Shown one piece after another: positions 31,087 to 40,273 of a stretch of 64,000 bases of DNA (positions are counted from its first letter, which is position 1; each line of letters begins with the position of its first letter). Under the pieces are notes generated by a model. It was given only the letters and a program-made list of their open reading frames with translations, was not told the origin of the DNA and ran no database searches. A program made the position numbers and the translations under genes. This stretch comes from Streptomyces griseoruber (GTDB lineage: Bacteria > Actinomycetota > Actinomycetes > Streptomycetales > Streptomycetaceae). The stretch spans positions 289,922 through 353,921 of the forward strand of contig NZ_KQ948771.1 in the NCBI RefSeq assembly GCF_001514205.1, read 5' to 3'.

Positions 31087-33426
31087 ATGGTGGAGCGCCC
31101 CGTCGCCCCGACTGCGCCCGAACTCGTGCTGGAGACCGAGACGGGCTCCACGGTGATGATCCCCGGACGTGCCTACTACCTCGGCCGGGACCCGCTCAGC
31201 GACATCGTGATCGACGATGCCCGGGTCTCCTGGCACCACGCCGTGCTGCGGCCCGACGGCGACCACTGGACCCTCACCGACGAGGACAGCACCAACGGCA
31301 CCTGGTCCGAGGGCCGCCGTGTCCGGGTGCTCGGCGTCGGCCCCGGCAGCGTGATCCGCTTCGGCAGCCCGGCCGACGGTCCGTGCGCCGTCCTCGCCAC
31401 TCGACCGCCACCGGCCCCGGAACGGCCCTCGGCCGTGTCCATGCCCGCCCTGACCGGCACCTTCCGCCGGCCCACCTCCGTACGGCCGCTGCCCACCCGG
31501 ACCGTCCGCATCGGCCGCGCCGCCGACAACGACCTCGTCATCGACGACCTGGTCGTCTCGCGCCGCCACGCCGAACTGCGCGCCCTGCCCGAGGGCGGCT
31601 ACGAGATCGCCGACCTCGACAGCCACAACGGCACCTATCTCAACGGCTTCCCCGTCACCCGCGCCCCGATCGGTCCCGGGGACATCGTCGGCATCGGCCA
31701 CTCGGCGTTCTGCCTGGTCGGCGACGAACTCCAGGAATACGTCGACACCGGCGAGGTCTCCCTCGACGTCCAGGACCTCACCGTCGCCGTCGACCGCGGG
31801 CGCAAGACCCTGCTCGACCATGTGTCGTTCCCGGTGGGGGAGAAGTGCCTGCTCGCCGTCGTCGGCCCCAGCGGCGCCGGGAAGTCCACCCTGCTCAACG
31901 CCCTCACCGGGCAGCGCCCCGCCGACCACGGCACCGTCGTCTACGACGGCCGTGACCTCTACCACGACTACGCCGAACTGCGCCAGCGCATCGGCCTCGT
32001 CCCCCAGGACGACATCCTGCACGCCCAGCTCACCGTCCGCTCCGCCCTCACCTACGCCGCCGAACTGCGCTTCCCGCAGGACACCGCCAAGGCCGAGCGC
32101 CGCGAGCGGGTCACCGAGGTCATCCGCGAACTGGGCCTCGAACAGCGCGCCGGACAACCGGTGCACAGCCTCTCCGGCGGCCAGCGCAAACGCGTCAGCG
32201 TGGCGCTGGAGTTGCTCACCAAACCCTCGCTGCTCTTCCTCGACGAGCCGACCTCCGGCCTCGACCCCGGCATGGACCGCTCGGTGATGCACATGCTGCG
32301 CGGCCTCGCCGACGACGGCCGCACCGTCATCGTCGTCACCCACAGCGTGCTGAGCCTCGACGTCTGCGACCGGCTCCTGGTCCTCGCCCCCGGCGGCCGG
32401 GTCGCCTACTACGGGCCGCCCGGGGACGCCCTCGGCTTCTTCGGCTTCGCCCAGTGGCCCGAGGCCTTCGAGGCCTTCGAACGGGACCAGGACCGGGACT
32501 GGGCCGGACAGTACCGCGACTCCGCGTTCCACCACCGCTACGTCGTCAACTCCAGCGCCCAGCCCCGGCTGCCCCGCGAGGGCCCCGTCATCCTGCTGCC
32601 GCCGCCCCGGCCCCGCAGCCGCGCCGCCCAGCTCGGCACCCTGGTCCGCCGCTACACGGCCGCGCTGGGCGCCGACCGCACCTTCCTCGCCATCATGGTC
32701 GCTCTGCCGTTCGTGATGGGCGCCATGGCCCGCGCCCTCGCCGGCGGAGAACTCACCCGGGACACCGCCATGAACGCGCTGCTGATCCTGTGCGTCGGCG
32801 GCGTCCTCACCGGCGCGGCCAACGCCGTGCGCGAACTCGTCAAGGAACGCGTCATCTACCGGCGGGAGCGGGCCGTCGGCCTGTCCAGATCGGCGTACCT
32901 GATGTCCAAGGTGGTCGTCCTCGGCGCGGTCACCGTGGTCCAGGCGGTCGTCCTCACCCTGGTGGCCCTGCTCGGCGTCGACCTCAACGCGCCAGGCGGC
33001 GAGGGCGTGTTGCTGCCACCCCTGGTCGAGATCACGATCGCCGTCGCCCTGTTGGCGTTCACCGCGATGATGCTCGGCCTGCTGGTCTCCGCGCTGGTGC
33101 GCAAGGAGGAGGTGACGATGCCGCTGCTCGTGCTGCTCGCCATCGTCCAGGTGGTCTTCTGCGGAGCCCTGCTGAAACTCGACGGGGTGCCCGGCCTGGC
33201 AGAACTGTCCTGGCTCGTGCCCTCGCGGTGGGCGCTCGGCGCGATGGCCGGCACCATCGGACTCGCCCGGATCGTGCCCGGCGACATCACCGCGGACCCG
33301 CTGTTCGAGCACCGGGCGGCGGTGTGGCTGCTCGACATCGGCATGCTCGTCGTGCTCTCGGCCGTCTTCGGGTTCGTCGTCTCCCGGCTGCTGCGCCGGC
33401 ACGAACCCGCCGTGATGCGGAAATAG
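31087..33426 (+). CDS. FHA-FHA-ABC transporter (ATPase fused to ABC-2 permease)
   Basis: A 779-residue single-chain half transporter. Two FHA phosphothreonine-binding domains come first: about residues 25-100 with YLGRDPLSDIVIDDARVSWHH and NGTW, and about 135-210 with RIGRAADNDLVIDDLVVSRRH and SHNGTYLNG. The ABC ATPase follows with Walker A GPSGAGKST, signature LSGGQRKRVSVALE and Walker B LLFLDEPTSGLD. A C-terminal ABC-2 permease has six hydrophobic segments. This is the architecture of Mycobacterium tuberculosis Rv1747, whose FHA domains are phosphorylation targets of PknF. Here a Ser/Thr kinase is encoded two genes downstream in the same operon. Confidence 0.93.
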   Translation: MVERPVAPTAPELVLETETGSTVMIPGRAYYLGRDPLSDIVIDDARVSWHHAVLRPDGDHWTLTDEDSTNGTWSEGRRVRVLGVGPGSVIRFGSPADGPCAVLATRPPPAPERPSAVSMPALTGTFRRPTSVRPLPTRTVRIGRAADNDLVIDDLVVSRRHAELRALPEGGYEIADLDSHNGTYLNGFPVTRAPIGPGDIVGIGHSAFCLVGDELQEYVDTGEVSLDVQDLTVAVDRGRKTLLDHVSFPVGEKCLLAVVGPSGAGKSTLLNALTGQRPADHGTVVYDGRDLYHDYAELRQRIGLVPQDDILHAQLTVRSALTYAAELRFPQDTAKAERRERVTEVIRELGLEQRAGQPVHSLSGGQRKRVSVALELLTKPSLLFLDEPTSGLDPGMDRSVMHMLRGLADDGRTVIVVTHSVLSLDVCDRLLVLAPGGRVAYYGPPGDALGFFGFAQWPEAFEAFERDQDRDWAGQYRDSAFHHRYVVNSSAQPRLPREGPVILLPPPRPRSRAAQLGTLVRRYTAALGADRTFLAIMVALPFVMGAMARALAGGELTRDTAMNALLILCVGGVLTGAANAVRELVKERVIYRRERAVGLSRSAYLMSKVVVLGAVTVVQAVVLTLVALLGVDLNAPGGEGVLLPPLVEITIAVALLAFTAMMLGLLVSALVRKEEVTMPLLVLLAIVQVVFCGALLKLDGVPGLAELSWLVPSRWALGAMAGTIGLARIVPGDITADPLFEHRAAVWLLDIGMLVVLSAVFGFVVSRLLRRHEPAVMRK

Positions 33427-33435
33427 GGGCGGCCC

Positions 33436-33942
33436 ATGACGACCACCGCCTTCGGGCCCACGCACGTCGTCCCCCCGCTCGGCATGCCCGCCTGGGAGGC
33501 CCCCGACCCCGCCCGGCCCACCGTGCCCCTGGACCCGCTGCTGCCCGTCCGGCTCCTGGAGCGGCGCGGCGACTGGGGCCACGTGCTGTGCGCCAACGGC
33601 TGGCAGGCCTGGGTCGACGGCCGCCACCTCGTCGCCGTACCGCAGGACCCGCCCGCCCCGGACGCCCCGCCCACCGCCGTCGCCGACCCGAGGTCCCTGC
33701 TCGCCCGGGCCGAGGAGGCCCTCGCGCGCTACCGGGCCGCGGTCGAGGAACTGGCCGGCGGCGCCCTGGACGGCGAGTCCTTCCGGCGGCGGACCCGGGA
33801 CCTGCGGATCGGGGTGGTCGTCGACGGCGAGTCCGTGTGGCTGTACGACTCCACCGAGAAGCGCTGGGTCTACGGCGACGGCACCCGGCTGAGCACCTAC
33901 GCGACCGACCACCCGCCCGACACGGCCCCCGGAGCGCCCTGA
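33436..33942 (+). CDS. SH3-like small protein in the FHA-ABC/kinase operon
   Basis: A 168-residue cytosolic protein. Residues about 30-65 (LPVRLLERRGDWGHVLCANGWQAWVDGRHLVAVP) match the bacterial SH3-like fold, including the G-W-x-W-V pattern. A Pro-rich linker leads to a helical C-terminal half with LLARAEEALARYRAAVEELAGG and WLYDSTEKRWVYGDG. It starts nine bases after the transporter gene and its stop overlaps the kinase start (TGATG), so the three are one translational unit. It may be an adaptor or a kinase substrate, which is inferred from context only. Confidence 0.75.
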   Translation: MTTTAFGPTHVVPPLGMPAWEAPDPARPTVPLDPLLPVRLLERRGDWGHVLCANGWQAWVDGRHLVAVPQDPPAPDAPPTAVADPRSLLARAEEALARYRAAVEELAGGALDGESFRRRTRDLRIGVVVDGESVWLYDSTEKRWVYGDGTRLSTYATDHPPDTAPGAP

Positions 33943-34916
33943 TGGGCACCAGCGCGTTCTCCGGGCGCCCCTCCGACCTGGTGGGCCGGCAGATCGCGGG
34001 CTACCGCATCGAGCACGAGATCGGCCGGGGAGGCATGGCCGTCGTCTTCCGCGCCCGCGACCTGCGCCTGGAACGCACCGTCGCCCTCAAGCTGCTCGCC
34101 CCGGAACTGGCCCGCAACGACACCTTCCGCAAGCGCTTCACCCATGAGTCCCTGGTCGCCGCCGCGATCGACCACCCGCACATCGTGCCGGTCTTCGAGG
34201 CCGGGGAGACCGAGGGCGTGCTGTACATCGCCATGCGCTACGTCGAGGGCAGCGATCTGCGCGGCCTCCTCGACCGCCAGGGCCCACTGCCGCTCGCGAC
34301 GGCCGTACGGATCGCCGCGCAGGTCGCCTCCGCGCTGGACGCGGCCCACGAGCACGGCCTGGTCCACCGGGACGTCAAACCCGGGAACATCCTGGTCTCC
34401 CGGGGCACCGACAGCGACCACCCCGAGCACGTCTACCTCACCGACTTCGGCCTGACCAAGAAGTCGCTGTCGCTGACCGGCTTCACGACCGTCGGCCAGT
34501 TCGTCGGAACCCTCGACTACGTCGCCCCCGAGCAGATCTCCGGCCGCCCGGTCGACGGCCGCTGCGACGTCTACAGCTTCGCCTGCGTCGTCTACGAGAC
34601 CCTCGCCGGGCATCCGCCCTTCCTCCGCGAGGAGGACATGGCCCTGCTCTGGGCCCACCAGGAGGACGAGCCGCCCCCGCTCACCGAGTCCCGGCCCGAC
34701 CTGCCCCCGCAGGCCGACGCCGTGTTCGCGAAGGCCCTGGCCAAGAGCCCCGAGGCCCGTCACGACACCTGCCGGGCCTTCGTCGCGGCCCTGCGGGCGG
34801 CGGGAGGGGGCGACCCGAGCGCCGGGCACCCGTCGACCGAACCGGCCGGTCTCCCCGCCGTACCCCCGCCTCCCCCCGCCTGGGCCCGGCCCGTCTTCCG
34901 CGACCTTCAGCCCTGA
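33942..34916 (+). CDS. Hanks-type serine/threonine protein kinase
   Basis: A 324-residue soluble kinase with a complete catalytic set: glycine loop IGRGGMAVVF, Lys in VALKLLAPE, catalytic loop HRDVKPGNILV, DFG in LTDFGLTKK, and APEQ in DYVAPEQISG. An activation-loop Thr-rich stretch (SLTGFTTVGQFVGT) offers autophosphorylation sites. After the kinase domain (to about residue 285) there is only a short Pro-rich tail, and there is no membrane anchor or PASTA repeat. The start ATG overlaps the upstream stop by one base. Its likely target is the FHA-bearing ABC transporter of the same operon. Confidence 0.92.
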   Translation: MGTSAFSGRPSDLVGRQIAGYRIEHEIGRGGMAVVFRARDLRLERTVALKLLAPELARNDTFRKRFTHESLVAAAIDHPHIVPVFEAGETEGVLYIAMRYVEGSDLRGLLDRQGPLPLATAVRIAAQVASALDAAHEHGLVHRDVKPGNILVSRGTDSDHPEHVYLTDFGLTKKSLSLTGFTTVGQFVGTLDYVAPEQISGRPVDGRCDVYSFACVVYETLAGHPPFLREEDMALLWAHQEDEPPPLTESRPDLPPQADAVFAKALAKSPEARHDTCRAFVAALRAAGGGDPSAGHPSTEPAGLPAVPPPPPAWARPVFRDLQP

Positions 34917-36214
34917 CCCGGGGGCGGGCCCGTCGCGCCGCGCCGGTGCACCGGCCGCGCCAGCAGCGCGCCCAGGAACCCGGTGACCAGCCCCCACAGC
35001 GCCGCCAGCCCCAGCGCGGACCACACCTCGGGACGCAGGAACAGGTCCCCGGAGAGACCGGCGAGATCGTTGATGCCGAGCACGGTCAGGCCGTAGTGCG
35101 CCGAGACCCGGCCCAGCAGACAGATCGTCAGCACGGTGAGCACCAGCGCGGCCGCCATGTGCACGGCGTGCCGCCAGGCACGCGTCCGGGCCGGGGAGCG
35201 GGCCGCCATCACGAACGCGGCCCCCAGCAGCAGGACCACGTCCACCACGACCAGCCACCACACCCGGCCGTCGTACTCGGCCATGCTGCTCAGGTTCAGC
35301 GCGGCGGTCTCCTTGCCGCGCAGCACCTCGTCCAGCACATGGGGCATGGGCAGCCCGAACGGGCCGTCCACCCGGCCGTTCCAGGTGGCGCCCAGCCCGA
35401 GGGTGAACACCATCCACACCAGGTTGGGCAGCCCGAGCAGGACCACCGCCAGGGTCTCCGGCGCGTGCCCGCGCGTCGCCGCCACCACCAGGGCCACGAC
35501 CAGGCCGACGACGACACACGCGAGCAGCAGCGCGACCATCGCGTACGCCGCCGGCCGCACCGACTCCTGGAACCGCAGCAGCCGGGCCGGCAGCGGCGCC
35601 CCGGGTGAGACCAGCAGCGCCAGCAGCAGCACCCCGGCCAGCCACAGCACCCCGACCAGCAGCGTGAGCGGCACGTCCGTGGTGAAGCCCACCTCCGGGT
35701 GGACGCCGAACAGATCGCCCAGGTCGTTCAGCGTGTCGTTGCCCAGGTCGATCGCGAAGGTCTGGCGGGCGGCGAGCGCCAGCCCCAGCAGACCGAGCAG
35801 CCACAGCACGGCGATCCGGGCCGCCCAGCCGGCCAGCTCCCGGGCCCCGGCGACCGCCCGGTGCCGCAACGGCCGCAGGAACCCCGCGGCGGTGACCAGC
35901 GCCCCCACCAGGGTCACGGACAGCGGGATCACCGTCAGCCCGGCCCGGGTGTCGGCGAGTCCGCCGGCGTCCCCGGACAGCTCCACGGTGCCCCCGACGG
36001 CCGTGACCACGGTCGCCGCGACCACCCGGGGGAACGCGTCCTGCGGCAGGTCCGTGGCCCCCGCCGCCCACAGGCCGAGCGCGGCGACGACCACCATCGA
36101 GGCGAGCCCCGTCAGCGCCACGCCGAACGCCGTGGCCCATCCGTGGCGGCCGGCCGCCACCCGGTCGCTGCCGGGCCGGCCGGCGGCCTGGTCGGTGGGG
36201 GTGCGTGGGCTCAC
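34907..36214 (-). CDS. Streptophobe family integral membrane protein
   Basis: A 435-residue very hydrophobic protein with about ten predicted membrane segments, such as WATAFGVALTGLASMVVVAA and MVALLLACVVVGLVVALVVA. The conserved central motif LPNLVWMVFTLGLGATWNG is followed by a soluble loop with FGLPMPHVLDEVLRGKE. These features match the actinobacterial streptophobe family, named for hydrophobicity and of unknown function. It uses a GTG start and overlaps the kinase gene end by ten bases in convergent orientation. Its place between the kinase operon and the DUF6777 gene suggests an envelope-related role. Confidence 0.82.
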   Translation of the reverse strand: MSPRTPTDQAAGRPGSDRVAAGRHGWATAFGVALTGLASMVVVAALGLWAAGATDLPQDAFPRVVAATVVTAVGGTVELSGDAGGLADTRAGLTVIPLSVTLVGALVTAAGFLRPLRHRAVAGARELAGWAARIAVLWLLGLLGLALAARQTFAIDLGNDTLNDLGDLFGVHPEVGFTTDVPLTLLVGVLWLAGVLLLALLVSPGAPLPARLLRFQESVRPAAYAMVALLLACVVVGLVVALVVAATRGHAPETLAVVLLGLPNLVWMVFTLGLGATWNGRVDGPFGLPMPHVLDEVLRGKETAALNLSSMAEYDGRVWWLVVVDVVLLLGAAFVMAARSPARTRAWRHAVHMAAALVLTVLTICLLGRVSAHYGLTVLGINDLAGLSGDLFLRPEVWSALGLAALWGLVTGFLGALLARPVHRRGATGPPPGQG

Positions 36215-36383
36215 GCTGCCACGCTAAGCAGGGCCGGGAGAGCCCGCCCGTCGGGAGGGGCCGTCCGCGTCCGGCTTGCGGGCTCCGCCCGGGCGGAGCA
36301 CACAATGAATCCGTTGTGGCACAAAGCGGTGCGTATTTCCGAAAGTCGGGCATCGCTGAACATATTCCACATCGGGAGAGCAT

Positions 36384-37790
36384 GTGAGCGTCGAACCTCC
36401 GTCCTCCGACCGCCCCGCGGGGCCGCCCTCCGGCCCCCTCTCGGGCCCCTCGCAACCACCCCCGCCGCCCTCCTCGGGACCCCCCACCGAACCGGTGGAC
36501 GCGGTGTCCTCAGGCGGTTCGTCCGGGGGTTCGTCCGGCGGTTCCTCCGGCGGCGACGTCCCGGACGGCCCGCCCGGACCGGAGCCCGAGCCCGGACCCG
36601 ACTCCGGCCGCCCCTGGTGGCGCTCCGCTCCCCGGCTCGCCCTGCTCGGCACCGCCGTCGTGGCCGCCGTCGCCCTCGCCGTCCTGCTCACCCTGCCCGG
36701 CTCCGGCGGCTCCGGCGGTGCGGGCGGCGCCAAGATCTTCACGCTGGCCGCCGCCAGGACCGGCCCGGACCCCTTCACCGAGTCCACGGCCACCGACAAC
36801 TCCACCGCGACGGCCTCCGCCGCCCCCGCACCGGGCACGACCGAGCCCACCGGCAACGCCCTCAAGAGCGTCGACGGCGGGGCCGCCGGGGTGTACGGCG
36901 GCACCCGCGACACGGCCAGCTGCGACGTGGAGAAGCAGATCGGCGCCCTGGCGGCGGCCCCCGCCAAGAACAGGGCGTTCGCCTCGGTGGCCGGTGTCGA
37001 GCCCGCCGGGGTCCCCGGCTATCTGCGCTCACTCACCCCCGTACAGCTGCGCATGGACACCTGGGTCACCAATCACGGCTACCGCGACGGCGCCGTCACC
37101 ACCTACCAGTCCGTCCTCCAGGCCGGCACCGCCGTCCTCGTCGACGGACACGGCGTGCCCCGGGTGCGCTGCGCCTGCGGCAACCCGCTGACCAGGCCCG
37201 TCCCGCAGCAGACCGCGCCGGAGCGCACCGGCGACACCTGGCCCTCGTACAAGTCTTCGAACGTCGTCGTGATCACCCCCGCCGTGAAGGTGGTCAAGGA
37301 GTTCGTCCTCTACGACCCCGACCACGGCCACCACTGGTTCGCGCGGCACCGGGGCGACACCGGGGGCAAGCAGGACCGGACCACGCATCCCCCCAAGAAG
37401 CCCCTGGTGTTCGTGATCATCACGCCGCCGCCGAACCCCTCCAGCTCCAGCCCGAGCCCCTCCACGTCCGCGTCGCCCTGTGACCCGGCCCGGAAGAACT
37501 CCTGCCCGCCCACCTCGCCCTCGTCGTCCTCCAAGTCGCCGTCCTCGAAGTCCCCGTCGTCAAAGTCGCCGTCGTCGGAGTCCCCGGGCTCGAAGTCCCC
37601 GTCGTCGGAGTCGCCGAGCCCGAAGTCGCCGAGCCCGGAGTCGCCATCCTCCTCGCCGCCGAAGAACGGCCTCGTGGAGGAGTCGTCGACCCCGCCGTCG
37701 TCCTCGGGGCAGAAGCCGCCGGAGCCCGAGCCGCCGAGCACCTCGGTGCTGACCTCCTCCGGAGCCTCCTCGAGCTCACCGACCCTGTGA
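36384..37790 (+). CDS. DUF6777-type membrane-anchored protein with Ser/Pro repeats
   Basis: A 468-residue protein. The N-terminal 75 residues are Pro/Gly/Ser-rich and cytosolic, followed by a single membrane segment (LALLGTAVVAAVALAVLLTL) near residues 85-105. The extracellular domain contains IFTLAAARTGPDPFT, GVYGGTRDTASCDVEKQI and VRCACGNPLTRP with conserved Cys pairs, which fits DUF6777. The last third is a Lys/Glu-Ser-Pro repeat region and a Ser-rich tail, probably a wall-spanning spacer. It starts from GTG with GGGAGAG upstream. Its neighbours (streptophobe protein, kinase, FHA transporter) form a conserved envelope block. Confidence 0.75.
   Translation: MSVEPPSSDRPAGPPSGPLSGPSQPPPPPSSGPPTEPVDAVSSGGSSGGSSGGSSGGDVPDGPPGPEPEPGPDSGRPWWRSAPRLALLGTAVVAAVALAVLLTLPGSGGSGGAGGAKIFTLAAARTGPDPFTESTATDNSTATASAAPAPGTTEPTGNALKSVDGGAAGVYGGTRDTASCDVEKQIGALAAAPAKNRAFASVAGVEPAGVPGYLRSLTPVQLRMDTWVTNHGYRDGAVTTYQSVLQAGTAVLVDGHGVPRVRCACGNPLTRPVPQQTAPERTGDTWPSYKSSNVVVITPAVKVVKEFVLYDPDHGHHWFARHRGDTGGKQDRTTHPPKKPLVFVIITPPPNPSSSSPSPSTSASPCDPARKNSCPPTSPSSSSKSPSSKSPSSKSPSSESPGSKSPSSESPSPKSPSPESPSSSPPKNGLVEESSTPPSSSGQKPPEPEPPSTSVLTSSGASSSSPTL
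37533..37652 (+). repeat. Eight 15-bp repeats encoding (K/E)SP(S/G)(S/P) units
   Basis: Eight consecutive 15-base units of the type AAG/GAG-TCG-CCG-nnn-nnn run in frame within the DUF6777 gene, so each encodes a pentapeptide such as KSPSS or ESPSP. The alternation of Lys and Glu units is visible in the DNA. Such repeats are prone to copy-number change. Confidence 0.85.
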
Positions 37791-37909
37791 GGCAGCCCAT
37801 GGCCCTCCGCGTGCACGGGGTGAGCCGGACGGGGACTGTGCGGCGCGGCACGGGGTACGAGCACAGGTGCAGCAGCGTCCGGCCAGTCCGGCTTCCCAGA
37901 GAGACACGC

Positions 37910-38362
37910 ATGATCGAGCACCTGGACGGGGCAGTGATAACGACTGGTTTCGACGTACCCGTGGAACCGCTGAGGCGGGCGGCGCACTACACCGGTGAAC
38001 CCGGGTGCATCGCCGAGGCCCGCAGTTTCGCCGCGCACTTCGTCGACCAGCTCAGGACCGAGTGGTGCGCCCGCATCGGTGAGCGCGCGAGCGGGGAGGT
38101 GATGCTCGTCGTCAGCGAACTGATCACCAACGCCGACCGGCACAGCAACGGCCCGTACATCCTGGAACTGGAGGGCACCGACTGCACCGTCACGGTGTGC
38201 GTCTACGACAGCAGCGACGCGCTGCCCCTGCGCTTCCCCAAGGACCCCGAGCGCGTCGGCCGGCACGGGCTGGAGATCGTGCACGCGCTGGCGGCCGAGG
38301 TCACCGCCGAGCGCGTGCCGGTCGGCAAGCGGGTCCGGGCCCTGCTCACCTTCGGCGAGTGA
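37910..38362 (+). CDS. Anti-sigma-factor-type ATP-binding protein (HATPase_c_2)
   Basis: A 150-residue GHKL-ATPase-fold protein of the RsbW/SpoIIAB-like kind abundant in Streptomyces. The N-box VMLVVSELITNADRHSNG lies near residues 64-81, and the G1-type box HGLEIVHALAAEVTAERV at about 122-140. An N-terminal arm FDVPVEPLRRAAHYTGEPGCIAEARSFA precedes it. Such proteins bind or phosphorylate anti-sigma antagonists and hold stress sigma factors of the SigB/SigF type. A sigma gene of exactly that type lies directly downstream on the opposite strand, 13 bases away, so pairing is plausible although they are convergent. Confidence 0.85.
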   Translation: MIEHLDGAVITTGFDVPVEPLRRAAHYTGEPGCIAEARSFAAHFVDQLRTEWCARIGERASGEVMLVVSELITNADRHSNGPYILELEGTDCTVTVCVYDSSDALPLRFPKDPERVGRHGLEIVHALAAEVTAERVPVGKRVRALLTFGE

Positions 38363-38375
38363 CCCCGGCCCGGGC

Positions 38376-39263
38376 TCAGGCGCAGCCCAGCTCGCCCAGC
38401 ATGCCCTCGCGCAACCGCGTGATGATCCGCTTGATCAGCCGGGACACATGCATCTGGGAGCAGCCGAGCTGCTCGCCGATCTCCGCCTGGGTGGCCTCCT
38501 CCACGAACCGCAGATGCAGGATCCGCCGGTCGCGTTCGCCGAGCTCGGCCATGAGCGGGGCGAGCGACTGGAAGTCCTCGACCAGCCGCAGCCCGTCCTC
38601 CTCCACGCCGATGAAGTCCGCGAGGACCGACTCGCCGTTCTCCGGGCCGTCGCCGGTGAGCGCGGCGTCGAGCGAGGAGGAGTTGTAGCCGTTGGCGGCG
38701 ATCTGCGCCTCGACCACCTCGTTCTCCGGCAGGTTCATCAGCGTGGCCAGCTCCGCCACGGTGGGCTCCCGGTCGAGCCGGCCGGCCAGTTCGTCGCGCG
38801 CCTTGGCCAGTTCCACCCGCAGCTCCTGGAGCCGCCGCGGCACGTGCACCGCCCAGGTGGTGTCCCGGAAGAACCGCTTGATCTCCCCGACGATGTACGG
38901 CAGGGCGAACGACGTGAACTCCACCTCGCGGGAGATCTCGAACCGGTCGATGGCCTTGATCAGCCCGATCATCCCGGTCTGGACGATGTCCTCCATGTCG
39001 TCCCCGCGACCGCGGAACCGTCCGGCCGCGAACCGCACCAGGGACATGTTCATCTCGATGAGCGTGTTGCGGGCGTACTGGTAGTCGTGCGTGCCCTCTT
39101 CGAGTTCGGTCAGCCGCTTGAAGAACTGGCGGGACAGCTCCCGTGCGTCGCGCGGAGCCACGCTCCGCGGGTCCTCGACTCCCGGCAACGATGCTCCACC
39201 CGTGCTGGTCCCGGCGGTGTCCTCGACGACCTTGCCCTCCGACCCGATCACGGCGGTGTGCAT
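38376..39263 (-). CDS. SigB/SigF/SigG-family RNA polymerase sigma factor
   Basis: A 295-residue group 3 sigma factor. Region 2 contains ARNTLIEMNMSLVRFAAGRFRGRGDDMEDIVQTGMIGLIKAIDRFEISREVEF. Region 3 contains RDTTWAVHVPRRLQELRVELAKA. Region 4 ends with ILHLRFVEEATQAEIGEQLGCSQMHVSRLIKRIITRLR. This matches the Streptomyces SigB-like stress and development sigma factors, which are controlled by partner switching with RsbW-like kinases. The start at 39263 (MHTAVIG) has an excellent GGGGAGAGG site, and upstream in-frame codons lack one. The adjacent ATP-binding protein is the likely antagonist. Confidence 0.92.
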   Translation of the reverse strand: MHTAVIGSEGKVVEDTAGTSTGGASLPGVEDPRSVAPRDARELSRQFFKRLTELEEGTHDYQYARNTLIEMNMSLVRFAAGRFRGRGDDMEDIVQTGMIGLIKAIDRFEISREVEFTSFALPYIVGEIKRFFRDTTWAVHVPRRLQELRVELAKARDELAGRLDREPTVAELATLMNLPENEVVEAQIAANGYNSSSLDAALTGDGPENGESVLADFIGVEEDGLRLVEDFQSLAPLMAELGERDRRILHLRFVEEATQAEIGEQLGCSQMHVSRLIKRIITRLREGMLGELGCA

Positions 39264-39487
39264 TACCTCTCCCCACGAAGTCACGGTTCGACGTGTTCTG
39301 TTCTCGTCATGTGAGCGGACGCGCAACTGCCCGACCCGCTCACGGGGCGGGTACCCCGACTTCGCCGGGACATGCGTACCGAGGGGAACGACGTCCTCCG
39401 CCACGCTCCGTACCCGTTCGTGACAGCACTCTCCCCGAGTGTCCGCGCCGGCGCTCCATTCACGGCACGTACACGGGGGAGTGGCGG

Positions 39488-40204
39488 ATGAACGCGTCGG
39501 GGGAGCGGGGCCCGTACCGGGCGTGGGCGCGGTGGTTCCTCGCGGGGCTGCTGGCGCTGGTCTGCGTCGCCGCCGTGCACCTCTGCGCCGGCCGCCTCGG
39601 TCACGACGGGACGGGGACCGGCACCAGGGCCGGCGGACCTTCCGCGGAACCGGCGGACCGGGAGCAGGACGTCCGCGCCCCGCATCCGCCCCGCACCCTC
39701 ACCACCCGCGCCGACTTCACCGTCGGCTCCGGCACCTGGCGGGCCACGGTCCGGCACACCCTCCTCCTGCGCCCCGGTGACCCCCTTCTGACGGCGATCA
39801 GGGAGGGCCGCGCCGCGGCCGGCGCCGCCCGCCTCGACGACCGGCTCGCCGGTGACGTCCGCTATGCGGCGGGGGAGGGCCTGCGCACCGACGGCGGCAC
39901 GGACCGCCGGCTGACGGCACCCGAGGTGACCCAGGACGGGCCGCGGGAGCGGGCGGTCGAGTGGCGCCCGGTGGCGCGGGCGGGGGTGCAGTGGCGGCTG
40001 GTGCGCTCCTTCCGTTCCTGGGCCTCGCTGACCGCGCCGGTCACCGCCGTCGTCGTGGCCGCCGCGACCGCCGTCGCCACCGTCCTGGCCGCCGCGACCG
40101 CCGTCGCCACCGCCCTGGCCGGCGCGGCGGCCGTCTCCATGACCCAGCAGCCCACCGACGGCGGCAGCCTCCAGCAGCAGTCCTCCTATTCGTCCGGCCC
40201 GTGA
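39488..40204 (+). CDS. Membrane-anchored hypothetical protein with Ala/Val-rich C-terminus
   Basis: A 238-residue protein. An N-terminal membrane anchor or uncleaved signal (WFLAGLLALVCVAAVHLCAG, residues 15-35) follows a short basic start. A charged extracellular region contains DFTVGSGTWRATVRHTLLLRPGDPLLTAI. The C-terminus has a repeated stretch (VVVAAATAVATVLAAATAVATALAG-like, about residues 192-216), probably a second hydrophobic helix encoded by near-identical repeats of GCCGCGACCGCCGTCGCCACC. The ATG is preceded by GGGGGAG. No family is recognised. It stands between the sigma gene and popR. Confidence 0.6.
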   Translation: MNASGERGPYRAWARWFLAGLLALVCVAAVHLCAGRLGHDGTGTGTRAGGPSAEPADREQDVRAPHPPRTLTTRADFTVGSGTWRATVRHTLLLRPGDPLLTAIREGRAAAGAARLDDRLAGDVRYAAGEGLRTDGGTDRRLTAPEVTQDGPRERAVEWRPVARAGVQWRLVRSFRSWASLTAPVTAVVVAAATAVATVLAAATAVATALAGAAAVSMTQQPTDGGSLQQQSSYSSGP

Positions 40205-40267
40205 CCGCAGGCGCCCGATTCCACCGAGGGCGGAACCCGAACCCCTTCCTGTCGCGCTCCCGGCTCC

Positions 40268-40273
40268 TAGGCT
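40268..40273 (+). promoter_or_regulatory. Candidate -10 element of a leaderless popR promoter
   Basis: TAGGCT lies six bases before the GTG start of popR, and TTCCTG (40244-40249) is 18 bases further upstream as a possible -35. The mRNA would start at the GTG, as also predicted for marR in this window. Confidence 0.5.

Noticed and set aside
30928..33912. 994-codon minus-strand frame opposite the FHA-ABC gene
   Set aside because: Low-complexity antisense translation. The plus strand encodes a textbook transporter.
39264..39400. SigB-type autoregulatory promoter (GTTT...GGGTA) upstream of the sigma gene
   Set aside because: GGGTAC is present on the minus strand near 39350, but no GTTT-like -35 lies at the correct distance.
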